From positions 63,249,956 to 63,313,955 of the forward strand of contig OZ022339.1 of assembly GCA_963989245.1 (NCBI GenBank): 64,000 nucleotides of DNA, given 5' to 3'. How positions within the stretch are numbered: position 1 is the stretch's first letter; every line of letters starts with the position of its first letter. Under the pieces are notes generated by a model. It was given only the letters and a program-made list of their open reading frames with translations. It ran no database searches and was not told the origin of the DNA. Source of the DNA: Nansenia antarctica. Its lineage: Eukaryota; Chordata; Actinopteri; Argentiniformes; Microstomatidae. The position numbers and the translations under genes were made by a program. Below are positions 1 through 11,456 of the stretch, in pieces.

Positions 1-177
1 TAGTGCAAAATGGGGTGGTCAAAAATATTAGCCCCCATGTAAATGTTTGCTTTCAAAAGACACCTAATTAACCAATCAGATTTCAAACCACACCTGTACA
101 GTCAATTGGCTTCCTAACAACACCTGAGCATTCAATCAGAATAAAAGGACTCCAAGAAACAGGGCACTTGAACACAT

Positions 178-600
178 CAGTGTTTCCTCTATATGCATTG
201 ATTCGTTGCGAATGCCGCCACAAATACATTTTCTCAGCCACTAATTGATTCAGTCTACTTTGATTCAGGCTGCGTGACGAGAAAGGCAGAGCGAGATATT
301 ATGACCGGAGAACAGAAAAAAAGCAGATTGAATCTAGATTTAGGCCGCTTTCAGACCTACACGTTCCGATTTAGGGTGTAGCCTAGTAAGTTACAATATT
401 TTACAATGTTGCAATTAACCTTGTCTCAGACTGAATCGCTCTCAACACGCGTGAAGCGACACGCTTGCAAAACAGTTTTGTGATTGGTCCAAATTTCGGG
501 GGACATTTGGATTTCAGGAAATCACTCTCCTCTCTCTCTCTCTGTTCGCCCGTCCCTTTAATCGTCCCAAAAGAACCCTTTTACTCAAAGAGCGGCACAT
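178..600 (+). mobile_element. Fragment of a 1.4-kb TIR element family (left end only)
   Basis: It begins with the terminal sequence CAGTGTTTCCTC followed by TATATGCAT, identical to the left ends at 27595 and 33700 and inverted at 31488. The following 380 bases match those copies, including the part rich in CTCTCTC and the segment reading ATTATGACCGGAGAACAG. The right end seen in other copies (GAGGAAACACTG) is absent. An 8-base direct repeat CACATCAG occurs at both edges (about 174-181 and 597-604), which may be a target duplication or recombination microhomology. Confidence 0.6.
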
Positions 601-896
601 CAGAGCCAGACTTAGGTTGGCCTGTGAACATTTGAAAGGTAAAGATGAGTCTGCGCTTTGGTCTGATGAGACTAAACTGGAACTGTTTGGGCACATGGAT
701 GTTGTTTATGTTTTCGGTGAAGAAAGGGAGAGGTCTTCAACCCTAAGAACACAGTTCCTACAGTTAAACATGGTGGTGGGAGCATCATGCTGTGGAGCTG
801 TTTTGCAGCCTCAGGCACTTGTTCGGGTGCATGGCATCATGAAAAAAGAAAATTGTGTTGAAATTGTGAGGGATAATATGAAGAAATCTGCTCTTA

Positions 897-2229
897 GGGC
901 CAATCCCAATTCACCCCTACGGCTTCGTTTTCACCCCTATGGCTTCGTTTGGCGCATTCACGTTTAGGGGTAGGGGTGTCCCAATTCATATTTCATGGCT
1001 TCATTTCGAGGGCTAACTATGGCTTCATTTCGAGCGATTCCAGGACCAGACTAGCTTTGAAGCCATAGGGGTACGCTACCTCTTGATTCCAGGATGCATT
1101 GCGAATCATCTATAGAAATGTATGTCGCTCTATTCAATGCGGAAATGTCATTTTACTTTCTCTGTAATAACTTATTAATAAAGATTTGAAAAATGATGAT
1201 AACCATCTTATTATCTTAGTTTAATGTCATTACAATGCATTATAGACCTTTTCTTTATAACAAGCATATGTCAAGGTGCTGTGTCTAACGTTACAGGTTG
1301 ATTTGTGGACAGTCGCGCATATGACATATTTCCATGTCTGAAGTCTAATGTCTAATGTCTGATGTACTAATGTCATTTCAATGCATAGACCTTTTCTTTA
1401 CAACAAGCATAACAAAAAAATTGCTGTTATGCCGAGGTGCCTATGCGTGTGCCTATGCTTAACATAGAAAGTTCCACAGTCCAGCGCGCTCGGGTTTAGC
1501 AGTAGAGGACTGGTAGCCTACCTGATCACTTCCATTAGACTACCAAACCAGGACACCGGAGCACTCATCTGCGCGTTTGTCACAGGGTGACAGTCACCCT
1601 GTTCCTCTGCCCCGGCGTCAGTCCAATGGAATCGTCAAGCACAGTCTTCCCCATAGAAATACATCGGTGCGCGATTACAGAGATGTACAATCATGTTTAT
1701 TTAAAAATAAATTGTGGTGTTTGACAGCGGATGATGGTAGACATATTTAATGTAAAGTTATCTATCTAAAGTTATCTATCCACAGGCTGATATGTGCATG
1801 ATAGGCGCGAATTTCCCCCCCTTGGTGGTATATGACGCTATAGTTGTATTGCGGCACTTATTATACCAAAACAACTCGCAATCTAATCCGAGCAGTTGTT
1901 ATTATGTAATAACCAGGGTAGGAGCACAGGTTTCATACAGGTTAGAGTGCCGTTATTCTGTCATGGTCTGATAATGAAGCATTGTTCTTTTTTATTTGAT
2001 GACTTGTTTGATCGATTGATAGCGTAAAAGTGAAGTTGTGAATGAGTCGCGAGCGTCAATGCTTTTCTACGATACTACTGATGACGTTTCAGTCTTGAAG
2101 GGTTGTCCCAATTCATAGGGGTAGATTTCAACCCCGACGGCTTGTGGCTCTGTTCGAAGGCCTTGGCTCGAAATCGAGTCACACTCGAAAACGAGCCATA
2201 GGGGTAGAAAAGGGAATCGGGATTGGGCC
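897..2229. mobile_element. PIF/Harbinger-like non-autonomous element inside Tc1
   Basis: Both ends carry an 11-base inverted repeat with one mismatch (GGGCCAATCCC left; GGCCCAATCCC when the right end is inverted), flanked by a TTA duplication at 894-896 and 2230-2232. A TWA duplication is typical of PIF/Harbinger. Subterminal copies of CACCCCTATGGCTTCG-type sequence repeat in inverted orientation. No transposase is readable in its 1.33 kb, so it is non-autonomous. Positions 1150-1280 are homologous, inverted, to part of the element at 41932-43160. Confidence 0.65.
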
Positions 2230-2624
2230 TTAGTCTAGGCTTAGGTGGTCGCTGGGTCTTTCAACAAGACAAATGACCCAAAGCATACATAAAAAATTGG
2301 TCAAACAGTTCCTAAAAGACAACAAAACCAAGGTCCTGGATTGGCCCGCATAGAGCCCAGATCTCAATCCTATTGGGAATCTATGGTGGGTGCTCAAAGG
2401 GAATCTCTATGCTCAGAAACCATGCTATTTGGACCAGCTGGAACAATTTGCAAAGGAAGAATTGGCCAAAATCCCTCAAATGACCTGTACCAACCTAGTA
2501 AAGAACTACTCTAAGAAGTTCAGTTGTGGCTCAGAAAGGGTACACTATTGACTATTAATGGCCAGGGGGCTAATTATTTTGGACATGTCATTTTTGCCGT
2601 TTCTTGTTTCAACTCAACGCATCA

Positions 2625-3075
2625 ATAAAATGGAATGGAATGGAATGGACTTTATTTGTCATTGCTACAGTACAGGTACCAAACAACGAAATTTAGGAGG
2701 GGTGGCTCCCCTGGTGTTAGGAAAGGAAAATTTTTTTTTTTTTTTTAGAAAAAGCATAAAAGCATAAAATCACAAGAAGGTAAGGAGCTGGTTTACATCA
2801 ATAAAGGCTATGTACACAATCCACTGTACTATACTGCACAGATAGTCAACTAGGGTTGTCATATTGCACAAAGAGTATTTTTTCACATTATTTTAAAGTG
2901 TCACAGTTTGCAGGCTTGAAAATGTACATGTTTGTGCCTCAGCACTAGCTGCCATACAATCCGTCCGGACTGTCCTGGGCCCAGAACTTAGGCCTTTTCT
3001 GTGTTCAGGGCCTTGACGGCCCTGTGGTAGAAGCAGTCCTTCAGTCTGTTTGTCTTAGCGGCAAATATCCTAATC
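2625..3075 (-). mobile_element. 3' end of a non-LTR retrotransposon (LINE)
   Basis: The sequence matches 52340-52815 over most of its length: the block with ACAGGTACCAAACAACGAAA, then GGTTGTCATATTGCACA, then GAAGC..TTCAGTCTGTTTGTC. Both copies start on their left side with a short tandem repeat (GGAAT here, AATG there), which is the 3' tail of a LINE on the minus strand. No reverse transcriptase is present in this copy. It sits within the 3' part of the Tc1-like element. Confidence 0.55.
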
Positions 3076-3222
3076 AAACTTAGTGGACATTTTGTCTTTA
3101 TAATTTTGGAAACAAATAGGCTACACTATAAACACTTGTTGTTAATGGTCATTTCCATGGAGAAATCAAGTTTTTTTTCTGATTTCACAAGGGGGGCTAA
3201 TCATTTTGGCCTCAGCTGTAGC

Positions 3223-3493
3223 AGCGGACCATACTCTGTTGTCGAGAACACAGGTTTTAAACACATGTTGAAAGTAATCGAGCCACGTTATGTAGTTCCC
3301 TCTTGTCTGCATTTCAGCAAATCATACCAGCCCTTTATAAACAAGCACAAACTACAGTTCTTCACGACGTATCCAAGGCCTCTGCTATCACTCTCACAAC
3401 CTTTGTGAATTTTTACCCTGTTTACCGAAAACTGAACAATAAACCGAACCGTGACTTAAAAAACGAAATGTTGGTGTACCGTTACACCCCTAT
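3223..3493. repeat. Possible right-end fragment of a hAT-like element
   Basis: The stretch ends in CCGTTACACCCCTA, which resembles the inverted form of the TAGGGGTGTAACGGAT left end seen at 25705. The left boundary and any target duplication are not visible, so this is a weak call. Confidence 0.3.
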
Positions 3494-3820
3494 TAGCTAA
3501 TGTACTTAGCTGAAGTCCTCAAGATCAGGCAGGGGGGCAATGAAACTACCTCTAGAGGTCACCGACAGGTCACTCTTTATCTGGCACCAGTGAATGCCTT
3601 TCTGTGGCAAAAACATTACTGACATTACTCAGGCTTAATAATGACAATGGCAGAATTGTTTAATAAACTATGAATAAGAAATAGGCCAACTCCGACCATA
3701 TTAACGATAATCTCTTGCAGATTGAAAGAGCAACCACAATTGCACTGCAGCCAGCCACGAAATTACACTTAACAGCACTTCATGTGACATTCACTTCAGC
3801 TTGTTGTGTTCCTCAGTGTG

Positions 3821-3917
<97 letters not shown>

Positions 3918-4720
3918 CACACCCCACAGCCTACTGCTACAGTAACTAAAGGGTCTTTTGTATTCCTCTGTAATCCTCTTGTTTCTCAGTGAAAAGCTAT
4001 TTTTGGCAGCTTTTTCCTAACTGCTTGTCAATTGAGGGCCGGATGTTGCCTCTCTTATACTTTCATTAATATTTCTGAGCTGTAGGCTAGCTAGCAAGTC
4101 TACTTCGGTGGACACATTGCCAATTGTCATATAAGCCTACATCCACTTCAATGTGCCACCATAAACGTTGACACCAGCAACTGCTGATAAGAACATTGAA
4201 TTCAATCAAATACACAACACTGTTATGCCTACAAAAGGTTTTGGCTCCTGGCCAAATCTCAAAAGTATTTCCTTGATTCCTAGAGTCCTCTAGCCTCACC
4301 TCCTTCTCAAACCTCATTGGAGGAGAACGTTGCGGGTTCCTCTCCTCAGATCTTTCCTTCCAATATGTGTTGAGAAGGAGGTGAGGTAAGAGGGTGTGAG
4401 GAATCAAAGAAAGACTTTTTGAGATTCGACCACAGAGGACTTCACTTTCGACCCTCTGTTGTTACTGCATTTTGCCCATTGATCTCTGCCCTTATAATCG
4501 CCAACCACATGTGGCCACAACAGATGTCCCAGAATCTGCGGATTTGCATACTAAACTATTGCAAGCTAATAAAATGTTTCATGCAACATGACATGATACC
4601 AGTAATCAATGTGAATAATCTGGCAATAGGACACCGGGATTTTGCTATAACACTCCAACCCTTGCCCTCCACCCCCACTCACAGCCAATTGGATACATAG
4701 TAAAGAGTACTGTTTGTGTG

Positions 4721-4722
<2 letters not shown>
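3494..4722. other. Intergenic stretch without a recognisable gene
   Basis: I see no supported gene here. A long (GA)n microsatellite occupies 3825-3915. The rest is unique-looking sequence in which open frames show no conserved motif. Confidence 0.6.
3825..3915. repeat. (GA)n microsatellite, about 90 bp
   Basis: An uninterrupted GA dinucleotide tract. An apparent open frame across it encodes only an Arg-Glu repeat and is not a gene. Confidence 0.95.

Positions 4723-4765
<43 letters not shown>
4723..4765. repeat. (AT)n microsatellite
   Basis: A perfect AT tract directly abuts the left end of the telomere-repeat palindrome at 4766, so it may be the insertion target. Confidence 0.9.
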
Positions 4766-4768
<3 letters not shown>

Positions 4769-4941
4769 ACGGTACATGTGGGAATACGGTACATGTGGGA
4801 AAACTAGGGTTAGGGTTAGGTGCTACGTCGATTTGGTACATGCTGGCATGTCTAACCCTAATCCTATCCCTAACCCTAACCCTATCCCTAACCCTAACCC
4901 TAGTTTTCCCACATGTACCGTGTTCCCACATGTACCGTAAC
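4766..4941. mobile_element. Palindromic MITE carrying telomere-like repeats, copy 1
   Basis: The left arm starts GTTACGGTACATGTGGGAA, repeats TACGGTACATGTGGGAA once more, then reads into TAGGGTTAGGGTTAGG. The right arm is the inverse, ending in CCCACATGTACCGTAAC, with CCCTAA repeats on its inner side (about 4856-4901). The termini and the telomeric inner arms are shared with 51726-51946 and the half copy 51503-51589, so this is a dispersed element family and not random telomere sequence. There is no coding capacity. A target duplication is not clear because the left flank is an AT microsatellite. Confidence 0.75.
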
Positions 4942-6121
4942 ATACATATTACACAGTAGGTAACCTAGAATAATACCAAAATAGGATAGTCTCTCACTCT
5001 CCCACGTAGTAGTGGGTTTATCACGGGTTTACTGCCTGATGTAAATGAACAGAGATGGACACGGCTACAACACCCTATTCTTTAGTGAGGTTGTGGCAGA
5101 TTAATTGCAGGTAATCTGCAGTTTAGCTGGTACACAGATTGTGTTGGCTCTCGTAGTCGTAACCACTGCTATGTCCTTGCGGGGCGATAATCCCTTCCTA
5201 ATCTCTCCACATGGGAGTATTGCTTTCCATTTTTACATCCTCCTCCTGTCTTTAGATAGAAGAAGCTCGCCGCATCTGCTACTACTGTTGATGAATAATA
5301 ATCGCGTTCAGTTGGTGGTATTCTAGCAGTTTTACTCCGTTTTACGCACACAGCTAGCTGTTTTTATCGTGTCTCCCTGGATATTCAACTGTAATTGCCA
5401 TTCCGCAGGCACCGTTGCTTTGGATAGCTACGAGGGGTGTGTTCGTAAATTCGCTCTGAGAGCGCCGGAGCGCACACTGGGTTCAACGTCATAAAGGGAC
5501 CAAGTAATTTGATTGGACAAGAGGCCTTCCATGAGTGCTGATCAGATTTCCAGAGCGTATTTACGAACGCACCCTAGATCTAGCTGTCTTGCCAGTCAAG
5601 GAGCTGTCAGAATAGCCGGTTAGCTCGTCTAACCCGCCGTGTCACCAGCGAGCTAGATACTCCAAACCAAAGCAAGATTATTCAACCAGCGACCCCTTAG
5701 GCCATGCCAGAAAAAATAGATCATTTCGGTGTCCCATCACTGATCCGTGGTTTAATCTGTACTGTCACCACACTGGGCAACTGGGCAAGTGGGCGATAAA
5801 GGGGGTCTTTGCACAGTCAGTCCACCAGCTAGCGCGGCTAGCTTCTGATAAGCTAACTAGTAGCTCTTACAAAGCTCTTACCTCTCAGTGCAAATTGATC
5901 GCGGTATATTTCGCTGTAACGTTAGCTGGATCATAGAGGCATCCACTTTGAATTTCAAGATTCCCAGTCAATGGATAAGAAGCTTTCTCTGCTGGACTGC
6001 CACTCCTAGTGCTGAAGCTGTCGCTTTCTGCCCGTGTCGGTACCGTTAGCTCGCAGGAGGAAGGAGACGCCGGTGATTGGCCGGTTTCCTCGTTTCAGGA
6101 AGTAGCTAAAGAATAGCGTCT
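4942..6121. other. Non-coding stretch with one MITE
   Basis: No gene is supported. The only recognised item is the MITE at 5435-5574. The 5,580-6,110 part is comparatively rich in CpG and could be a regulatory or 5' region of an unseen gene, but I find no coding exon to attach it to. Confidence 0.5.
5435..5574 (+). mobile_element. 140-bp palindromic MITE (family M1), copy 1
   Basis: The termini are inverted copies of each other (GTGTTCGTAAATTCGCTCTG left; CAGAGCG..TTTACGAACGCACCC right). The interior holds GAGCGCCGGAGCGCACACTG and CCAAGTAATTTGATTGGACA, shared with copies at 6122-6241, 8246-8345, 26254-26392 and 41014-41151. Confidence 0.8.
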
Positions 6122-6241
6122 GGCTGCGTTCGTAAATGCACTCATGGAATGCCTCTTGTCCAATCAAATTACTTGGTCCCTTTATGATGTTGAACCCAGT
6201 GTGCGCTCCGGCGCTCTCAGAGCGAATTTACGAACACAGCC
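6122..6241 (-). mobile_element. Palindromic MITE (family M1), copy 2, reverse and shortened
   Basis: Same family as 5435-5574 in the opposite orientation. It keeps both termini (GGCTGCGTTCGTAAAT and GCGAATTTACGAACACAGCC) but lacks about 20 bases near the first terminus. Confidence 0.8.
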
Positions 6242-6565
6242 TGCGTTGCGTCGTCACATTGACAACTTATTTTCTCGTGCCAAGAGTAATATTTATAAAC
6301 ATAAGAAACAGACTATCCTTTTACAGATTAATAAACACTTAGAATTAATCACGAGTGTCACTGCTGTACCTCATGTAAAGGCTCAACTAACTACTTCTCT
6401 GAGATTGTATTAAAACGTCTGACAATGTTGTGCTACCATCTAGTGTTAGATAAGGCTGACTTAATTCTTCATTATAATGCATGCATTACTACATTTCCAA
6501 CAAGATGTCCATAAGATAAAAGGAAGACACAAATGGAACAAAATAACAATTGCCAGTGTTGACAT

Positions 6566-6571
6566 TTTATT
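6566..6571 (-). terminator. Candidate CAD polyadenylation signal (AATAAA)
   Basis: TTTATT on the plus strand is AATAAA on the CAD strand, 716-721 bases past the CAD stop codon, followed by T/G-rich sequence (TTGTTATTTTGTTCC on the minus strand). It would give a 3' UTR of roughly 0.75 kb. The interval 6572-7287 has no other gene. The choice of this site over weaker ATTAAA variants is inference. Confidence 0.4.
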
Positions 6572-7287
6572 AAGTTATCTACAAAACACTTAAGAGCCCA
6601 ACTTCATCATGATTTAACAATGATCTCTTGCATTAAAAGGATCTTCTGAAATAGTTACATCTTCTTTTAACACAAACACATTTATCCCTCTCCCCCACAT
6701 TTAATACACACTTATGATGACTGCAAACAGAAATAAAGAAAAAAAATCTAATATGAACTACATATCGCTATCAGATATTTGAGGAATGGTACTACATTTA
6801 ATAAAAGAATGTCTTCCAGGAATGTTACCTTGTTGTGGTGGTGAAACAACAGACAATACATGTAACAGTGCTTTCCAACAGTCATTGACAGTTGACAATA
6901 GTGCAGCAATGAAAGAACAGTTATTTTTCTGTAAAAAAGAGATACAAGAGGAGAAGACAGACTACTTTGACTGAACAGACTAAACAAGCCCTTTTCAGAA
7001 ACAACACATATCCCCTACTCTACAGACTAATACCATCTTATTTAACCCAATACAATCCTCTCATATCAGAAGTGCAGTAGACAAAGGGGCTAGGGGTTGT
7101 CTGAACAGGGCTTTGGAGCAATAGTGGCTCCATTTTTACCTTTACACCCTTAAAAGGAGTATTCCCTGAAAAACACATTTTGACACACGCTTCCACTTAC
7201 AGCCAAGGTAAGTGGAAACATATGTTACATTGTATATTGATGGGAATACCCCTTTAATTAAATGCTGGTGGTGGGCAGCACCTTTTC

Positions 7288-9664
7288 TCATCTCCCCATC
7301 ACCGTGGCTAGGAGAGCCATGCGGATGTACATGCCGTTCTCAGCCTGGCGGAAGTAGGCCGCCCGAGGATCCGTGTCCACCTCAGCACTGCCAACGAGAA
7401 AGAGAAGACGACACTTAAGGTTTGTTTACACAGGCGCTTGGATGCGACCTCCCAGTATCAACACAGACTGCCCACACAGGTTATTCCAGGGTGTGTAGAT
7501 TGGGAACGAGCCAACAAGGCAGCTATGGCATATTCTAATTCTGCTGTTCTTGATATACAGTAAAAAAAAAAAAAAAAAAAATGGTATAATGACAGGATCA
7601 AAGACATGTTAGAGTGTTCCATACCTGATCTCAATTACCCTGGGGAGCGGATGCATCACTACCATCTTCCTCTTGGCTCCAGTCATAATGTGCGGGGTGA
7701 GAATGAACTGGCCAAAGCACTACAGGAAAGAGCCATAACCATTACTGATCACACACACCCACCCACCCACCCACCCCCCAAAGCCATCCATGTATTATGC
7801 TTGTGTCTAGTCAGGCGCAACATTCAGGGGTGCAAACTGGTCATGGTCCAAAAAGGTAACACTTTTTTTTTTTGCCCGAAAACAAGACTAATTTAAGACC
7901 CATTGAGCAAGTATTGGTATTAGATTTGTTGATTCGTTCGATTATATTTGTTGATTCTTTTCCGGGGGGGGGGGGGCAAAATATAGATCCGGCGATTATC
8001 GTATTGTGGCCTCTTGTCTCATCGTTTCACATGGGAAAATATCGGGGAGTTTTGGCGGCAGCTTAACCAATGCCAAACGAGCAATAAGTGTGCAGTTTTT
8101 TTTTAACATGTTGTCTCATCCGCACGCGTCGTATTCCCATGCAGTGGGTCTGACTCTGGCGACAACAATACATTTTCCGGTCGGACTTTTAAAATAAAAT
8201 AAAATCGATTCTATGCAAGTTATTTTGAAGGTTTCACCCTACGTCCACTGGGCTCAACTTCATAAAGGGACCAAGTAATTTGATTGGACAAGAGGCATTC
8301 CATGACTGCTGATCAGATTTTCAGAGCGAATTTACGAACGCAGCCTAGAACGCAGCTAAACCACTCTCACTCGTTTTTTTCATAACACGAAACTTGAATT
8401 TGTAAAGTACCCACTCGATATAATAAACAACTGTTTAACGATCACTAAATACTTATAATTTGTGGATTGGATTCACTATTCTCGTTTGCCGTAGGCTACT
8501 GGTAAGGGATACTTTTGTAAATACTTTCGTTTTGGGACGTGTTCGTGTTTGGGGCTGTGTGATCATCTAATTATGTGTAGTTATGTGTTTCTAGCATGTC
8601 GATGTTCTATCAGAATGTTGTGATGTTATAACAATTAAGAAGATGAATGTCTGAAATGGCGCAAAGCGGTGAAAAACAAATACGACATCTAAAGTCTGGA
8701 ACGATTATATTTCAAAACAAGACTTCCCTTTAACTCCCAGAGGGCTCAGACTATTACCAAGTCTATATGGGTTTATTTGCAATACAAACTGCAGTTTACA
8801 AGCTAATGTTAGGTAAATTCGCTAGAACTAAAAAAACTCAGGGAGCAAAACTCCCTCTACATACCCTGCTTCAGAAGAAGAAATCAGTCCTACGTCACTT
8901 ACATCATCGTCCTCGGTGAACCATTTAGGTGGTTTGGTTATCCTAGATGGTCTTCGTGACATTTCACAATCACAGAAACTCACAATGTACAGAAACTCAC
9001 TAAAGTATAAAACACAGCTAAAATACAGCTTCTCTTCAAATCACTCTCTAGCTCCTTTGAGGTCAATGCATTTGTTTTTTGGTGAACTACCGTAATAGGC
9101 CTAACCCTAAATGGTTAGAAAGTGCAACGTCTCTGCTTTTAGAAACGGTTGGATTTTTTTTCGATTGCACATAGTTCAAGAATTACGATAGTTTGAACGA
9201 AGCCTGTAAAATCCTGTTGAGAAGTTATTTTATTTTATTACTTCTTATGTTTCTACTTCCATCTTAAGACCTTTTTAAGACGTTTTATTTCAACCCAAGC
9301 AGAGTTTAGCAGACAGGAAGATGTCAGCTTGGACATCATGTGACTTGGATGAGATGAGATGCAAAACACAATTATAATTTTTTTGCAGATCTACATGATT
9401 CACGTGAGTCACCTATTTTGAGGTAAAAACTGCGAATTTCGCCGAAAGGTGACAAGTTTGCACCACTGAATACTGTAGGAAAACATTTTGCTTATAAAAA
9501 TGTAGTACCAAAGACTTTTCTCTTGCTCCTAAAGAACACGACCCCACGTCCTTACCGCTTTGTACTCCTCCTCTGAGGCGAACCTCTCCTTCTGGATCCT
9601 GGTCATGTACAGAACATCAGTCTCAGGCAAGGCCTCCTCGATGCTCTCAAACTCCTCCTACATA

Positions 9665-9737
<73 letters not shown>

Positions 9738-11404
9738 CACACACAGTAACAGAGTGACTAGGCAATATCAACAACAGCAACAACTCTGTGAATTTGTATT
9801 CACTCAGTACCAGTGAATGGAAAAATCCTAATAGAAAACAATAGGCCACTTTTTTTTTCCTGACAGGAGAGGAACATTCAAAAACAGATTCATACATCTC
9901 TGTTGCTCCGACGCTCACTATTTTTCGTTCTACTAACGAGTGAACATCTGTACTATGGTCACATATGGGTCTATCAAAGACCTTGTATTGTACATCACTT
10001 CACATTCTATTACAGAGGGTGGTGAGTGTACAAATTCTAACACTGCTTATAAACACTGATAAGATTGTGGGAGTATTATACTACCGACTCAGTCTGTCCT
10101 TGAGAGACTGGTGGCCCTGTTAACTCCCGAGTCATTTAATCTAGCATGTCTGTGCTTGACCACACTCCCTACAGAAGAGAGGGGTCGCGGATGGCTCAGG
10201 GCCAACAACATGCACCACCAATATAATTTCAATTGAACAAAAAAAATGTCAATTGACCCCAATGTTACATATATGTGACGGCAACTTTTATTCTGAAAAA
10301 TGTACACACTCGCTACTAGTCTAGCCAAAACATTGCAATGCAATGGATTCGGTGAGTAATCCCCACTGCTACCTAGTTAACTATAACACCACTTTACATT
10401 GTTAGCAGGCTCACAAAACAAGCTGAATTAGTTGACTAGCGAGTGTGTCATTGATTTTCAACAACGCTGAAATGTATTCATTTTCAGAACGAAAGTCCGA
10501 ACATTTGGTCGTTTGCCAACTTGCTCCCGTTTTCACCAGCTGCTGTCACATACTTCTATCACGCTGCACCCACCTGCTTGATGCCCTTGGAGGCCACAAA
10601 GTCGATGATCTCAGCGGGCATGTGGAGATTCCTGGGGGCGACGTAGCGCAGGGTGATCCTGTACTGGGTCAGCAGCCTGGCCAGAGAGTGGACCGTGCGG
10701 CCATGCTTCAGGTCTCCTACCATGGTGATCTAGGAGAGAGGGGGGGGGGGGAGGTAAAGAGGGAGGGGTAGGGGACAAGAAGTTAGAAAACATGTATGAA
10801 GAGGTCCTGGGCTCTTCCAGGAAAATATATTAGCTCTAGTTAGAACTTGGTCAGGAAAGGGGGGGGAGGTAGCTAATTCTCACGGTCATGCCGTTGACAG
10901 TGCCCAGCTCCTCTCTGATGGTGAAGACATCCAGCAGGGCCTGAGTGGGGTGTTCTCCCACCCCGTCTCCTGCATTGATCACAGGCTTGCGGCAGTGTCT
11001 CGCTGCAGTCTGGGGGGGGTGAACACACACAGTGCATCAAGTGTTAGACACACACTGGGTTTCATCTAAGGCTATACGGTAAAAAATCAATACAGCCAAT
11101 TATCGCAATATTATTTTTTCATGATACTGTATCAAGGGGGGTCACCTCCACAGCGCCTGGCATGGGGTGCCTCAGCACCAGTACATCAGCGTAGCAGCTC
11201 ATGGTCTGGACCGAGTCGGCCAGGGACTCGCCCTTCTGCGAGGAGGAGGTGGCGTCGCAGAAATGGACCACGGAACCGCCCAGGCGCTGCATGGCCGCTG
11301 AGAAGGAGCTGCTGGTCCGTGTGCTCACCTCGTAGAACATGGACGCCATCACCTTACCCTGAGAGGACAGGACAGGACAGGACAGGACAGGACAGGACAG
11401 GACA

Positions 11405-11456
<52 letters not shown>

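Larger units (their letters stand above)
1..3222 (+). mobile_element. Tc1-like DNA transposon, decayed and interrupted three times
   Basis: The left terminal region (about 15-38, reading GTCAAAAATATTAGCCCCC) is the inverse of the right end near 3188-3216 (GGGGGGCTAATCATTTTGGC). Two pieces of a Tc1/mariner transposase are readable on the plus strand: 617-893 (WSDETKLELFGH, then a stretch corresponding to the conserved GGGSIMLWGCFAASGTG region and VHGIMKKE) and 2233-2520 (corresponding to FQQDNDPKHT, then SPDLNPIGNLW). The N-terminal third of the transposase is missing. The copy is interrupted by a TIR element fragment (178-600), a PIF/Harbinger-like element (897-2229) and a LINE 3' end (2625-3075). 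It cannot encode an active enzyme. The left edge may extend before the window. Confidence 0.75.

Noticed and set aside
4766..4941. Telomere repeats taken as a chromosome end or ancient fusion point
   Set aside because: The repeats are inside a palindrome with unique outer arms that recurs at 51.7 kb, and unique genes lie on both sides.
5580..6110. First exon of a divergent gene downstream of CAD
   Set aside because: The region is CpG-rich, but no start codon with coding-like sequence and splice donor could be supported.
9658..9918. Open frames encoding His-Thr or Cys-Val repeats (also at 3801, 19516, 29170, 62387)
   Set aside because: They are translations of CA, TG or GA microsatellites.
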